This document shows, piece by piece, positions 7,676 to 17,060 of a stretch of DNA of 41,525 nucleotides. The DNA lies in contig NZ_RRYD01000029.1 of NCBI RefSeq assembly GCF_004010095.1, positions 1-41,525 of the forward strand. The letters run 5' to 3'. This stretch comes from Lacticaseibacillus hulanensis (lineage in GTDB: Bacteria; Bacillota; Bacilli; Lactobacillales; Lactobacillaceae). Made by a program: the position numbers and the translations under genes. The notes beneath the pieces are model-generated. The model was given only the letters and a program-made list of their open reading frames with translations, ran no database searches and was not told where the DNA came from. How positions within the stretch are numbered: the stretch's first letter is position 1; every line of letters begins with the position of its first letter.

Positions 7676-7707
7676 CAAAAAGAGCACCCGCAAGCGGATG
7701 CTCTTTT
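7676..7707 (-). terminator. Terminator of tuf
   Basis: A 14-bp stem (AAAAGAGCAYCCGC, 2-nt spacer, pairing arm) with T run on the minus strand, 18 bp after the tuf stop. The repeat begins only 4 bp beyond it. Confidence 0.93.
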
Positions 7708-7724
7708 CTAAAGTGCAAATGTTA

Positions 7725-8915
7725 TTAGTCGAGGATTTCGGTAACAACACCGGCACCGACCGTACGGCCACCTTCACGAACGGTGAACTTCGTACCGAGT
7801 TCGATAGCAACTGGTGCAATCAAGTCGACTTCGAAGGTCACACGGTCACCAGGCATAACCATTTCAACGCCGTCTGGGAGGGCGATGACACCGGTTACGT
7901 CAGTGGTGTGGAAGTAGAACTGAGGACGGTAGTTGGAGAAGAATGGCGTGTGACGGCCACCTTCTTCCTTGGTCAAGATGTAGACTTCACCCTTGAACTT
8001 GTTGTGCGTCTGGATGGAACCTGGCTTTGCCAGGACCTGCCCACGTTCAACCTGATCGCGGCTGATACCACGAAGCAGAACACCGACGTTATCGCCGGCT
8101 TCACCGATATCAAGGGTCTTACGGAACATTTCAAGACCGGTAACGGTGGACTTAAGAACGTCTGGCTTCAGACCAACGATTTCAACTTCGTCACCAACGT
8201 GAACGGTACCACGGTCGATACGACCAGAAGCAACGGTACCACGACCGGTGATGGTGAATACGTCTTCAACAGGCATCAGGAAAGGCTTGTCAGTGTCACG
8301 AACTGGGGTTGGGATGTATTCGTCAACCGTGTCCATGAGTTCTTCAATAACCTTAACCTGTTCTGGGTCGCCTTCAAGAGCCTTGAGAGCGGAACCCTTG
8401 ATAACAGGAATGTCATCACCAGGGAAGTCGTATTCGGAGAGAAGGTCGCGAACTTCCATCTCAACGAGGTCAATCAATTCGTCATCGTCAACAAGGTCAG
8501 TCTTGTTAAGGAAGACAACAATGTAGTCAACACCAACCTGACGAGCGAGCAGAATGTGTTCGCGAGTCTGAGGCATAGGACCATCAGTAGCAGCAACAAC
8601 AAGGATGGCACCATCCATCTGAGCTGCACCGGTGATCATGTTCTTAACGTAGTCAGCGTGTCCTGGCGCATCGATATGTGCGTAGTGACGCTTTTCCGTT
8701 TCGTATTCAACGTGGGCGGTGTTAATGGTGATACCACGTTCCTTTTCTTCTGGCGCAGCATCGATGCTTGCGAAGTCGGTAGCCTTGGAAAGCCCCTTGT
8801 CAGCAAGTACCTTAGAAATTGCAGCGGTCAGAGTGGTCTTACCGTGGTCAACGTGACCGATAGTACCAATGTTAACGTGTGGCTTGGTACGGTCGTAGTG
8901 TTCTTTTTCAGCCAT
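7725..8915 (-). CDS. tuf: Translation elongation factor Tu
   Basis: 396 residues. EF-Tu-GTP delivers aminoacyl-tRNA to the ribosomal A site. All GTPase motifs are intact: GHVDHGKTT (P loop), the switch I region with [21 protein letters not shown] (G3), NKTDLVDD (G4) and SALKALEG (G5). Domains II and III follow, with [15 protein letters not shown] and the C-terminal [13 protein letters not shown]. The SD AGGAGG is strong. The order RNase J2 - TPR protein - tuf - tig - clpX is the one I know from lactobacilli. Confidence 0.99.
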   Translation of the reverse strand: MAEKEHYDRTKPHVNIGTIGHVDHGKTTLTAAISKVLADKGLSKATDFASIDAAPEEKERGITINTAHVEYETEKRHYAHIDAPGHADYVKNMITGAAQMDGAILVVAATDGPMPQTREHILLARQVGVDYIVVFLNKTDLVDDDELIDLVEMEVRDLLSEYDFPGDDIPVIKGSALKALEGDPEQVKVIEELMDTVDEYIPTPVRDTDKPFLMPVEDVFTITGRGTVASGRIDRGTVHVGDEVEIVGLKPDVLKSTVTGLEMFRKTLDIGEAGDNVGVLLRGISRDQVERGQVLAKPGSIQTHNKFKGEVYILTKEEGGRHTPFFSNYRPQFYFHTTDVTGVIALPDGVEMVMPGDRVTFEVDLIAPVAIELGTKFTVREGGRTVGAGVVTEILD

Positions 8916-9114
8916 GAAAAAACGAACCTCCTGAGTATTTTGTAAGAAACCAGGACAGTCGTCTATCCCGAGAATTCTTTACATTCTAGTTTACTACACA
9001 TGAGCGGAAATACAAAGTGTAAATCCTGTGCTGGAATCAGTTTCCGAAAAAGATTATAACTATTTTTCGACCGCATGTAAACCTACGCATAGCCGATTTC
9101 ACACGATTTTCAGG

Positions 9115-10044
9115 CTATTTGTTCACCAAATTGCCCATTATCATCAATTGCTCATCCATCCATTGCTGCAAATGTGCATATTTAGTCTTTGCATCTGGAT
9201 TTAGGGTTTGCGTCACAAACTCCTCTGGGCGCTGAATTATTTGGCCAATAACGGGATAAAGCATTGATATGCGGACAAACATCATCTCCTGCATCTCCTG
9301 CATTCCCCCCGTTTGCTCGCCCAGCGCGTTCAGAATTTTAATCGCCGTTGGGTCTGCAAATGGAGCTTTAATCATTTTCGGATTAAATTGATAAATTCCG
9401 TCAAAAACAAAAACATTCATCTCTTCATCTATCTTCTGACGCTGAAGCCACGTCGCAAGTGCCGTCCGCATGACTGGGAGTAGGTCTGGATCCACCAGTG
9501 CCCGCTTGATTGCCACCGTGGTTTGTTTGACCGGCAGTTGCGGCAGCAAATCATTGATTAGCCGCTCCTGGTCAACCAGAGTGGCCCCGCCCATGTGTGC
9601 CAGCTGCTTGACCCCATCCTCAATCTTTTGCCGATTGTCGCTGACGTACTGGGCCTCGAACTCATCGGCGCGCTTGCGCATCCGGTCGAATTCGGGTTCA
9701 CCGTCCGCCGCCTGCAGCGCTAGTGTAATCAACGTGAAATCCGGTGCCGCCATCCCCACACGCAGAATAAATTCACGCCCCGCCTCGCCATCACTAAGCT
9801 GGTCCAAATAGTCGGCAGCAATGTCCACCGCATCCGGAATTTGCTTTAATTCCAAGTAGGACTGACCGAACTGAATAATCGAGGCCGAATCAATATGTTC
9901 ATTATTATTCTCAGCAGCCGTGAAATATTCTTCAAACTGCTCGGCAGCGAGTGTATAATTGCCCGCCGCAAACGCCGCAAATGCCCGCTCGCGAAATACA
10001 CGTGTTTGTTCCGGTTGCTGGGGAAAATTAATTACCTTACCCAT
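9115..10044 (-). CDS. TPR-like protein of unknown function
   Basis: 309 residues, soluble, predicted mostly alpha-helical. The N-terminal part (about 17-90) looks like TPR helices (FRERAFAAFAAGNYTLAAEQFEEYF, GQSYLELKQIPDAVDIAADYL). The rest has no motif I recognise. An SD (GGAGG) precedes the ATG. It lies between RNase J2 and EF-Tu, a position where lactobacilli usually carry an uncharacterised TPR protein. The J2 terminator precedes it and no clear own promoter is visible, so it may depend on read-through. Confidence 0.85.
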   Translation of the reverse strand: MGKVINFPQQPEQTRVFRERAFAAFAAGNYTLAAEQFEEYFTAAENNNEHIDSASIIQFGQSYLELKQIPDAVDIAADYLDQLSDGEAGREFILRVGMAAPDFTLITLALQAADGEPEFDRMRKRADEFEAQYVSDNRQKIEDGVKQLAHMGGATLVDQERLINDLLPQLPVKQTTVAIKRALVDPDLLPVMRTALATWLQRQKIDEEMNVFVFDGIYQFNPKMIKAPFADPTAIKILNALGEQTGGMQEMQEMMFVRISMLYPVIGQIIQRPEEFVTQTLNPDAKTKYAHLQQWMDEQLMIMGNLVNK

Positions 10045-10073
10045 TTTTATCCTCCATTGCCTGAATCGTGAAC

Positions 10074-10106
10074 AAAAAAAGAGACTTCGACGGCTGTCAA
10101 AGTCTC
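10074..10106 (-). terminator. Terminator of rnjB
   Basis: Stem GAGACTT-GAC/GTC-AAGTCTC with one G-U-type imperfection, followed on the minus strand by seven T. Confidence 0.9.
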
Positions 10107-10125
10107 AATTGTCAACGTTCATGAA

Positions 10126-11808
10126 TTACTGACGTTTAGCACTATTTTGGTTTACTTCCATAATCACTGGCAGAATAACCGGCCGGCGCTTCGTCTGGTC
10201 AAACAAGTAGTGTGCGAGTCCATCGCGAACATCCTGCTTCAGGTGACTCCAGTCGAATTCCTTGTTGTCGAGATTCTTTTGCACGGTATCCGCAACAATC
10301 TTCCCGCATTCTGCAAGGAGATCCTTGCTGGTCTTCATGTAGACGAACCCACGGCTTTGAATCTTCGGCCGGGAAACGATGCGCTTCTTCTTCCGGTCAA
10401 TGGTAACAACCGCAATCATAATCCCATCTTCGGAAAGCATCTTCCGGTCACGCAGGACGATGTTCCCAATATCACCAACGCCAATCCCATCAATCATGGT
10501 GTTACCGGCAGGAGCCGTACCCGAAACGTGCATCTGCCCCTTGGTGTAGCTGATGATGTCACCCATCTGGGGAATGATTACGTGGTCGGCTGGAATGCCA
10601 ACTTCCTCGGCAATCTCTGCGTGGGCGTTGAGCTGACGGTATTCACCCTGAACTGGAATCAGGTACTCTGGGTGCAACAGGTTAATCATGAGCTGCAGAT
10701 CCATCCGGGCACCATGGCCAGAAACGTGCTTATCGTCAAAGACCGCCTTAACTTCACCACCGGCGCGGTAAATCATGTCCTTGGTCCGTGCCAGCTGTGT
10801 TTCCATAGCGTGGGACGGCGTGGAGACGATGTAAACTAGGTCTCCTTGACCAATGTGGACCAGGCGGTGGCGGGAACTAGCCATCTTTTGCAGTGACTTG
10901 AGTGGTTCACCGATGCGCCCGTTTTCCAGGATCACCGTCGCTTCTGGTGCGAGCGTCTTGAGTTCCTTGGTCGTTGCCAAAATATCAGGGTTTGGCAATA
11001 CCAGGTACTTCAGGTCAAGCGCGGTCCGCACAATCTTCTCGACGTCGCGCCCGGTCAAAACAACGCGCCGGTTGGTTGCGGCGGCTGCATTCAGTACCTG
11101 CTGCACACGCATGATGTTGCTGGCAACGGTGGCCACAATGATGCGGCCAGTGTGGTACTTGAAGGATTCGTTGATACTGTCGGCAATCTCACGTTCGGTC
11201 GCCATCTGGTATGGTGATTCCGCATTGGCCGAATCAGAAAGCAGCGCTAGCACCTTCTTGTCGCCGACATGGGCAATGCGCCCAAAGTCAGTCTTATACA
11301 TTTCGCTAGCACTCTGGTCAAACTTGAAGTCACCAGTGTACACAATCTGACCAGCCTGGGTGCCAATCACAATCCCCATTGAACCAGGAATCGAGTGCGT
11401 GGTCCTGAAGAAGCTAACGGTCGTCTTGCCGAACTTCAAAGTCGACTTGGCATCGACCACGTGGAAGTTCTTAAACTTACGGGTCTTTGGCGCCTGCTTG
11501 GTCATAATGCGGGCCAGGGCGATGGTTAATTCACTACCATAGACGGGCACGTTGTGTTCGCTCAAGAAGTATGGCAGTGCCCCAATCGCATCGGCGTGAC
11601 CGTGCGTCAGGAAAATCCCCGCAACCTTGTCGATGTTGTCAACTAGGTAAGTCGTGTCGGGAATCACAATATCAATTCCCATTAAATCGTTATCTGGGTA
11701 TTTCAACCCAAAATCACATACAAAAATTTGGTCGTCAACCTCGACGGCGTACATGTTTTTTCCGTTCTCACGTACCCCCCCGAGGGCGACCAGATTAATC
11801 TTAGTCAT
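10126..11808 (-). CDS. rnjB: Ribonuclease J2
   Basis: 560 residues: metallo-beta-lactamase and beta-CASP domains followed by the RNase J C-terminal domain. It acts with RNase J1 in mRNA decay and rRNA/5'-end maturation. The metal motif reads HGHADA rather than the HGHEDH seen in RNase J1 of the same window (29423-31105), so a metal-ligand histidine is replaced by alanine. Loss of ligands in J2 is known in Firmicutes and fits weak catalysis and a helper role in a J1-J2 complex. Assignment as J2 rests on that substitution and on position near rpsO and tuf. The SD GAGGTG gives a clear start. Confidence 0.93.
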   Translation of the reverse strand: MTKINLVALGGVRENGKNMYAVEVDDQIFVCDFGLKYPDNDLMGIDIVIPDTTYLVDNIDKVAGIFLTHGHADAIGALPYFLSEHNVPVYGSELTIALARIMTKQAPKTRKFKNFHVVDAKSTLKFGKTTVSFFRTTHSIPGSMGIVIGTQAGQIVYTGDFKFDQSASEMYKTDFGRIAHVGDKKVLALLSDSANAESPYQMATEREIADSINESFKYHTGRIIVATVASNIMRVQQVLNAAAATNRRVVLTGRDVEKIVRTALDLKYLVLPNPDILATTKELKTLAPEATVILENGRIGEPLKSLQKMASSRHRLVHIGQGDLVYIVSTPSHAMETQLARTKDMIYRAGGEVKAVFDDKHVSGHGARMDLQLMINLLHPEYLIPVQGEYRQLNAHAEIAEEVGIPADHVIIPQMGDIISYTKGQMHVSGTAPAGNTMIDGIGVGDIGNIVLRDRKMLSEDGIMIAVVTIDRKKKRIVSRPKIQSRGFVYMKTSKDLLAECGKIVADTVQKNLDNKEFDWSHLKQDVRDGLAHYLFDQTKRRPVILPVIMEVNQNSAKRQ

Positions 11809-11870
11809 TGTTTCACCTCAGAGATAATTATTCCCACTGTTTTGGGATCGTAGCAATTTCACTTACGACT

Positions 11871-11879
11871 AGTGTACCA
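11871..11879 (-). promoter_or_regulatory. Extended -10 of rnjB
   Basis: On the minus strand TGGTACACT fits an extended -10, leaving a leader of about 55 nt before the rnjB start. No convincing -35 box. Confidence 0.45.
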
Positions 11880-11987
11880 CAAGGCATACATTAGCGGGAA
11901 TAAACTTTGGCTGCCGGGCAAACGCCATCTGGTCGTGCAACAGGCGGCGAGTAATCAGCAAGTGTGGAACCAGACAGTTGGGCATAC

Positions 11988-12020
11988 AAAAAGAGGGTAG
12001 AACAATTGTCCCACCCTCTT
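11988..12020 (-). terminator. Terminator of rpsT
   Basis: Stem AAGAGGGT...ACCCTCTT with T run on the minus strand, about 50 bp after rpsT. Confidence 0.88.
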
Positions 12021-12071
12021 CTGCACCATTACGGTACAAGGTATTAGAAACGTCACGAGGACGCTTTTTAA

Positions 12072-12326
12072 TTACTTGTTGTTAATTGCTGCGAGACGGC
12101 TCTTGTCGCGGCCAGCCTTGTTGGCGTGGATAAGACCCTTGCTCTTAGCCATGTCGATTGCGCGGGTAGCAGCCTTGTACAGGTCGCCTGCGTTTTCAGC
12201 ATCGCTAGCTTTTGCGGCCTTGTAGCTCTTAACTGCGGAACGCATTGCGTTACGCTGAGCAGCGTTACGCTGGCGTGCAGCTTCCTGAGTCAAAACACGC
12301 TTCTTAGCGGATTTAATTTGTGGCAT
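12072..12326 (-). CDS. rpsT: 30S ribosomal protein S20
   Basis: 84 residues from the ATG at 12326 ([17 protein letters not shown]), chosen because the SD GGAGGTGA lies 5-6 nt upstream and the family begins here. It is a small basic all-helical protein that binds 16S rRNA early in assembly. It is a single-gene unit, divergent from rpsO, with a consensus promoter and terminator of its own. Confidence 0.98.
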   Translation of the reverse strand: MPQIKSAKKRVLTQEAARQRNAAQRNAMRSAVKSYKAAKASDAENAGDLYKAATRAIDMAKSKGLIHANKAGRDKSRLAAINNK

Positions 12327-12389
12327 GTGATTCACCTCCACACTGGTGGTTTTTATTAAGTTGCAAACTGCCAAGTTTCAACATACGCC

Positions 12390-12418
12390 ATTATACCTAA
12401 CGATTGACTCACTTGCAA
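12390..12418 (-). promoter_or_regulatory. rpsT promoter
   Basis: TTGCAA (12413-12418), 17 bp, TATAAT (12390-12395) on the minus strand: near-consensus, as expected for a ribosomal protein. Confidence 0.9.
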
Positions 12419-12447
12419 CGCTTATCCCGTGATTTAATCAGCTTTCC

Positions 12448-12476
12448 TTGCAAGAATGCCAGAATTCATGTAAACT
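12448..12476 (+). promoter_or_regulatory. rpsO promoter
   Basis: TTGCAA (12448-12453), 17 bp, TAAACT (12471-12476) preceded by TG. This leaves a leader of about 90 nt before rpsO, long enough for S15 autoregulation. Confidence 0.75.
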
Positions 12477-12572
12477 AACATCTGTATTGCGAACCCTCAA
12501 TTAGTTTTACGCTCCACCGGCGCATTACTCAGTCTCGGGCAATAACAAAATAAGTAAGGTGGTAATAGCACA

Positions 12573-12842
12573 ATGGCTATTTCTCAGACACAAAAGAACG
12601 AAATTATTGCAAAGTACGCTCGTCACGAAGGCGACACCGGTTCCGTTGAAGTTCAGGTTGCAGTTTTAACTGCTGACATCCTGGCACTTAACGACCACCT
12701 CGCCGTTCACAAGAAGGACCACCACTCCTACGTTGGTCTGATGAAGAAGATTGGTCAGCGTCGTAACTTGCTTCGCTACCTGCGTAGCAACGACGTCGTT
12801 CGTTACCGCGACCTCATCAACAGCTTGGGTCTGCGTCACTAA
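12573..12842 (+). CDS. rpsO: 30S ribosomal protein S15
   Basis: 89 residues, the standard length. S15 binds the 16S rRNA central-domain three-way junction and nucleates assembly. Family motifs are present: [11 protein letters not shown] (18-28), [11 protein letters not shown] (43-53) and RRNLLRYL (61-68). It has its own promoter and a strong terminator. The SD (AAGGTGG) is clear. Confidence 0.99.
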   Translation: MAISQTQKNEIIAKYARHEGDTGSVEVQVAVLTADILALNDHLAVHKKDHHSYVGLMKKIGQRRNLLRYLRSNDVVRYRDLINSLGLRH

Positions 12843-12855
12843 AACGTGATATTGA

Positions 12856-12887
12856 AAAGGCAGGGACATTGTCCTTGCCTTTTTTTG
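12856..12887. terminator. Bidirectional terminator between rpsO and holA
   Basis: AAGGCAGGGACA stem with its complement and a 7-T run on the plus strand. The A run on the other side lets it also end the converging holA transcript. Confidence 0.92.
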
Positions 12888-12923
12888 TTGCACTTTTTGA
12901 TTAATTGCTGAACCAACCGGCCA

Positions 12924-13952
12924 TCATTTGCGGTAGTTCTTCCCCTGTCCCGCAAACTGCAGGACAAAAAGTTCAAAACCGAGCACCTTGTCCACGGTCC
13001 CCCGCTTCATGGCCGCTTCGGTATTCACCAGCATGATGTAGGCCGCGTCCAAATCCGTTCGCCGCAAACGTCGCACCTCGCCCCACGCTAACTTGATTCT
13101 GTACGGGTGGACGCTGAGCTGATCGGCCGCGGCCCCCTGGGTGTACCCACGCGCAACGTAGGTCTCAACCTGGAGCAACAACCGGAACTGGCTCTCCAGC
13201 AGACTGATTAGCCGCAGCGGCTCCTCCTTTTGGGCAAGTAAATCCCGGTAAAGGCTCAGGGCCTCAGTCACGTTGCGCTTGAGCACGGCACTCACCAGGT
13301 CAAAAACACTGTCAGTTAATTGCTTCGGCACCAGCAGGGCGACATCCTCAGCATCTAGCTTACCGGTCGTTAACGCGTATGTTGCCAGAATCGGCACGGC
13401 CGCCACCATCGCCGAGTAATCACCCTGCGTGCGGCTAAACAACACGTCGAGCCCAGCGGATTCAATGTCCACTTTGGCCCCGCGCAGTTGCTGCTTGATT
13501 GCACTGCGCGCCTGCCCCTCGTTCAGCGGCGCGGCATCGATGAACGTTGCCACCTTTTTGAGCGCCTTAACCACCTTCTTGCGGGCGTCAAGTTTGGGGT
13601 AGGTCGCAATGAACACCAACACCGTCGAATCAGCCGGCGCCTTCAGGTAGTTCGTGAGTGCGTCCACGTCGCTGTCCGCTTTGCCACTTCCGGTCAGAAA
13701 ATCTGGGTTGGAAATCATGATTTCGCGATAATCACCAAAAAAAGGTGGTTCGGCCAGCTCATTCAACGCATTACCCAAGCTAACCTCGTGCAAATCGTAC
13801 TGGGCAAAATTCATGGACTGCATATCATCCGGAATCACTTTGCGCAGCGCGGCCTGGGCTTCCGTCACAATTGCGGACTCCACCCCCTGAATTACGTACA
13901 CCGGGGCAATCTTCCCTGCCCGCAAATCCTGTTTTAGTTGGTCCAAAAACAC
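12924..13952 (-). CDS. holA: DNA polymerase III subunit delta
   Basis: About 342 residues. HolA is the clamp-loader subunit that opens the DnaN sliding clamp. The sequence shows the AAA+-like fold without a P loop, with FDLVSAVLKRN and HPYRIKLAW typical of domains II-III. GTG at 13952 is favoured because AAGGA lies 9 nt upstream; a longer in-frame GTG at 13961 overlaps the SD. It follows comEC after a gap of about 18 bp, forming comEA-comEC-holA, the usual Firmicutes order. Confidence 0.92.
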   Translation of the reverse strand: MFLDQLKQDLRAGKIAPVYVIQGVESAIVTEAQAALRKVIPDDMQSMNFAQYDLHEVSLGNALNELAEPPFFGDYREIMISNPDFLTGSGKADSDVDALTNYLKAPADSTVLVFIATYPKLDARKKVVKALKKVATFIDAAPLNEGQARSAIKQQLRGAKVDIESAGLDVLFSRTQGDYSAMVAAVPILATYALTTGKLDAEDVALLVPKQLTDSVFDLVSAVLKRNVTEALSLYRDLLAQKEEPLRLISLLESQFRLLLQVETYVARGYTQGAAADQLSVHPYRIKLAWGEVRRLRRTDLDAAYIMLVNTEAAMKRGTVDKVLGFELFVLQFAGQGKNYRK

Positions 13953-13970
13953 AATAACCACTTCCTTAAT

Positions 13971-16136
13971 TTACTCAGTCTGCCCCAAAAATGTGTGCAA
14001 GCGGTGCTTTTTGCTAGAAGCATCCACCCAAATCATTCCCGACTGATTCGTCATCACCAGTGGCACATTCGCAGCGCTAAACGTCCGCAGCGTTTCTACA
14101 TTTGGGTGTCCGTAACGGTTAGCCACGCCAGCCGAGATCAAGCCAACTTGTGGGTGAATCTGCTGGATGAACTCCGGTGCTGATGCCGTTTTGGAGCCAT
14201 GATGGCCGACCTTCAAAAAATCAACCGCTAAGTTTTGCGGCATCAATTGTTCTTTCTCAACCGTCTGGTCGGCATCCCCCGTAAACAGCCAATTACTGTC
14301 CCCAATTGTACCATACAGAATTACCGAATTCGGATTGGTATCCTCGGTATTTATGCGATCCGGGGCGACCACGCGCAGACGCAACGGACCATATTGCAGA
14401 TTACTCCCCGCCATCACGGTGTGCATCTTTGTGTGGCCATCCGCCTGCGCCTGCCTGATGGTCTCGTCATTGGCGGAAATTGGTGCGGTCACAATTTCGC
14501 GTACCCTAATGCCCTTGGTGATCACGGACGAATCGCCAACATGATCGGCATCCGGGTGCGTGAGGACCAGCGCATCAAGGTGGTTAACCCCGCGCGCCGC
14601 CAAGTAATTTAGGGTGGTACGCTTGGCCGGCGGATTGCGTGACTGACCAAACCCACGCCCACCGGTATCAATCAGCACGGTTGCGCTTTTAAACGGTGCC
14701 TCAATGATGATGGAATCCCCCTGACCAACATCAACCACCACCACGCGCCACTGCGGGTGGACGTTAACCACTAAATAGGCAATGCAGACGCCCAACAACA
14801 GCATGCGCCACTTATTCACGGCCACCGTCCGCACAACCAGCACCGTCAAAATCACGGTGAGGAGAAACGGCAACGCCCCAAAATTCAGGTACCCAGGTAA
14901 TTTGGCCATGCCCGCCAGCCCGCGCTGCGCAGCAATAATCAGCTGGTTTAACCCCGCAACTAGCGGGCAACTCGGCCAAACAACGGCAAACAGCAGCGCC
15001 GGCATCAAAATCGACTCAAACAATGGCATGAGGAGCCAGTTAAAGACGAAGGTCAACAGGTGCAAACCAAACACCGCGTGCAGCAGGGGTGGCGCGCTCA
15101 CCAATGCCATCCGCAGACTCTGCCGCAGCGAATTCACGCTCGGTGCGGTGATCAAGACAAAGGTCAGCAGATACGTCATCTGCCCCCCGAGGGTCCACAA
15201 CATTCGCGGCTGCACAACCAGGTTAACCGCAAAGACAATACATAAATAATCAAACGTGGTTAGCGGCAGCTTGCATTTTTGTCCAACCAGTTGGGTCAAG
15301 CGCAGCCACACCGCGCGAACAATACCGGCACCGGGCGGAATAATGATGAGCATCGCTGGCAAGATACACAGCAAGGCCACATCAGTTATCTCCTTGGGGA
15401 TGCGAAGGCGGTTGGTGAGTGCGTATAACATCCCCACGATGGCGAAAATATGCAGGCCCGACACGGAAAACAAATGGATGATGCCGAGCTTGCTGAAGGT
15501 CTCCCGCATCTGACCATCATCATCGAGCACCCCGAGAAGCAGCGCCTTCGCGTACAGCGCAACCTGTTTGGGCAAATTATCCATCCGCCGAAGTAGCCAG
15601 AGCCGCAGCGTGTACAGTCGGTCGACAATCCCGCTGACGGGCACCGCCTGCAACGCCAGTGTTTTGCCGGTGAAGCGGTAAGCCTGATGGTACTGCGCCC
15701 ACGCGTACTTCGCGTAATCAAATTCATACAGGTTCCGTGGCCCCGCAATCCGCTCCTTTGCACCCGGATTGGCCAACAATACCGGCGTATTCAGGTGCTT
15801 AATTGTGTTTTCTCCCTGCGCATCGACGCGCCCGCCACCGGTGACGGGCACCCCGTTACTTGCCGTTCCCGTGTACGTGGCAAAGCCATCCGTGACCTTC
15901 CAGGCAGTTGGCTGCACCCGAATTGTGCCTGTCGGGATGGGCGGGCTAAGCGTTAGCTGTCGCTCATGCCACGCGCTTGCCAGCCCAATCAAGATGGCAA
16001 CAATCAAAAACACTTTGGGACCGCGCCACCCCTTACGCAGACCGAACACAATGAGTAAGCCGCCAAGCCACCACGGACCCAGCACGATTAACTGGGCACC
16101 CAACAAACACACCGTCGCGGGCAACAGCCAAATCAT
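13971..16136 (-). CDS. comEC: DNA internalization channel protein ComEC
   Basis: 721 residues, full length. N-terminal membrane segments, then a soluble DUF4131-type region (about 60-140), a Competence domain with about eight membrane helices, and a C-terminal metallo-beta-lactamase domain (about 460-700) with VVDVGQGDSIII, LTHPDADHVGD and VGHHGSK. In competent bacteria it transports single-stranded DNA across the membrane. Its ATG overlaps the comEA stop (ATGA). The reading frame is intact with metal ligands in place, so DNA uptake is possible in principle; the other competence genes are not in this window. Confidence 0.95.
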   Translation of the reverse strand: MIWLLPATVCLLGAQLIVLGPWWLGGLLIVFGLRKGWRGPKVFLIVAILIGLASAWHERQLTLSPPIPTGTIRVQPTAWKVTDGFATYTGTASNGVPVTGGGRVDAQGENTIKHLNTPVLLANPGAKERIAGPRNLYEFDYAKYAWAQYHQAYRFTGKTLALQAVPVSGIVDRLYTLRLWLLRRMDNLPKQVALYAKALLLGVLDDDGQMRETFSKLGIIHLFSVSGLHIFAIVGMLYALTNRLRIPKEITDVALLCILPAMLIIIPPGAGIVRAVWLRLTQLVGQKCKLPLTTFDYLCIVFAVNLVVQPRMLWTLGGQMTYLLTFVLITAPSVNSLRQSLRMALVSAPPLLHAVFGLHLLTFVFNWLLMPLFESILMPALLFAVVWPSCPLVAGLNQLIIAAQRGLAGMAKLPGYLNFGALPFLLTVILTVLVVRTVAVNKWRMLLLGVCIAYLVVNVHPQWRVVVVDVGQGDSIIIEAPFKSATVLIDTGGRGFGQSRNPPAKRTTLNYLAARGVNHLDALVLTHPDADHVGDSSVITKGIRVREIVTAPISANDETIRQAQADGHTKMHTVMAGSNLQYGPLRLRVVAPDRINTEDTNPNSVILYGTIGDSNWLFTGDADQTVEKEQLMPQNLAVDFLKVGHHGSKTASAPEFIQQIHPQVGLISAGVANRYGHPNVETLRTFSAANVPLVMTNQSGMIWVDASSKKHRLHTFLGQTE

Positions 16137-16804
16137 GGGCCCACCGTCACGCTGGGCTGGATATCAGCAAAAATTTTATCCCCAATGCCACTAATATCCT
16201 TCAGCTCCTCCACCGACTTGAAGCCACCATGCTGATCGCGGTAGTCAATGATGTCTTGTGCGCGCTTGGGGCCCACCCCCGAGATGGTCTGTAAATCCGT
16301 GACGGTTGCTGTGTTCAGGTTGATTGCGGCACTACTGCTCGTTGCGCCCGCAGTCGCAGTGCTACTCCCCGTCGCACCGCCAGCAGTGCCACTAGCTGCA
16401 CCACTGGCCACCTCGTCCTTCACGGGAACGGCCAGGTTCTCCTGGTCACGTGCAATTTTGGCTAAGTTCACCGCCCCCGGGTCCGCGTCCTTGGTTAAGC
16501 CTCCCGCAGCCTGCACCACATCCGCCCAGCGCGTCGTTTCTTTAACGTGGTAGAGGCCGGGATGCTTAACCGCACCGGCAATGTAGACGTAGCCACTACT
16601 GGGTGCGCTACTCGAATTGTCCACGGTCGCACTGGACGAGACACTGCTGGTTGTCTGCAGGCTGTCACTGACTGCCACAGACGTCTCATCTGGCGTATTG
16701 CGCCCCGAAAGCCAGATAATGCCGGCCGTCAGTGCGAGCAACGCCAAGGCACCGTATTGCCAATAACTTACGACCAGTTCCTTCAGCTCTTTCAATCTCG
16801 GCAT
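16133..16804 (-). CDS. comEA: Competence DNA receptor ComEA
   Basis: About 223 residues from the ATG at 16804 (SD GAGGTG, 6 nt away). One N-terminal membrane anchor (about 15-33), a low-complexity Ser/Thr-rich stretch, a SLBB-like domain (YVYIAGAVKHPGLYHV, about 70-130), a Gly/Ala/Thr/Ser-rich linker and a C-terminal double helix-hairpin-helix DNA-binding domain (INLNTATVTDLQTISGVGPKRA and ELKDISGIGDK). It binds double-stranded DNA outside the membrane and hands it to ComEC. First gene of the comEA-comEC-holA operon. Confidence 0.95.
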   Translation of the reverse strand: MPRLKELKELVVSYWQYGALALLALTAGIIWLSGRNTPDETSVAVSDSLQTTSSVSSSATVDNSSSAPSSGYVYIAGAVKHPGLYHVKETTRWADVVQAAGGLTKDADPGAVNLAKIARDQENLAVPVKDEVASGAASGTAGGATGSSTATAGATSSSAAINLNTATVTDLQTISGVGPKRAQDIIDYRDQHGGFKSVEELKDISGIGDKIFADIQPSVTVGP

Positions 16805-16949
16805 TATTATCACCTCATAGAGTGATTACGCCAAGGAAAAATGCCCAGACATCACGGCAATAGTTAAGATTTGTTAAAGACCGCCTGACCTGCGTTTTCT
16901 GCACCTGCTCGTCGATAATCAAACGACCGCAGCACAATTTCACCACACA

Positions 16950-16998
16950 AAAAATGGCGATGCGCCACCGGTTACTTCCGGTTGACACATCGCCATTA
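16950..16998 (-). terminator. Terminator of the ylbG-rsmD-coaD-sepM operon
   Basis: AATGGCGATG pairs with CATCGCCATT around an inner ACCGG/CCGGT stem, followed by six T on the minus strand, about 60 bp after the sepM-like stop. Confidence 0.88.
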
Positions 16999-17060
16999 TT
17001 GACCCACAAAGTTAATCTTGGTCGGCCGGAAAACGACGGTTGAACCGCCACTTCCTGCTG

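Noticed and set aside
7698-8945. 415-codon plus-strand frame opposite tuf
   Set aside because: Antisense shadow of the biased codon use of tuf; no SD, and the product resembles nothing.
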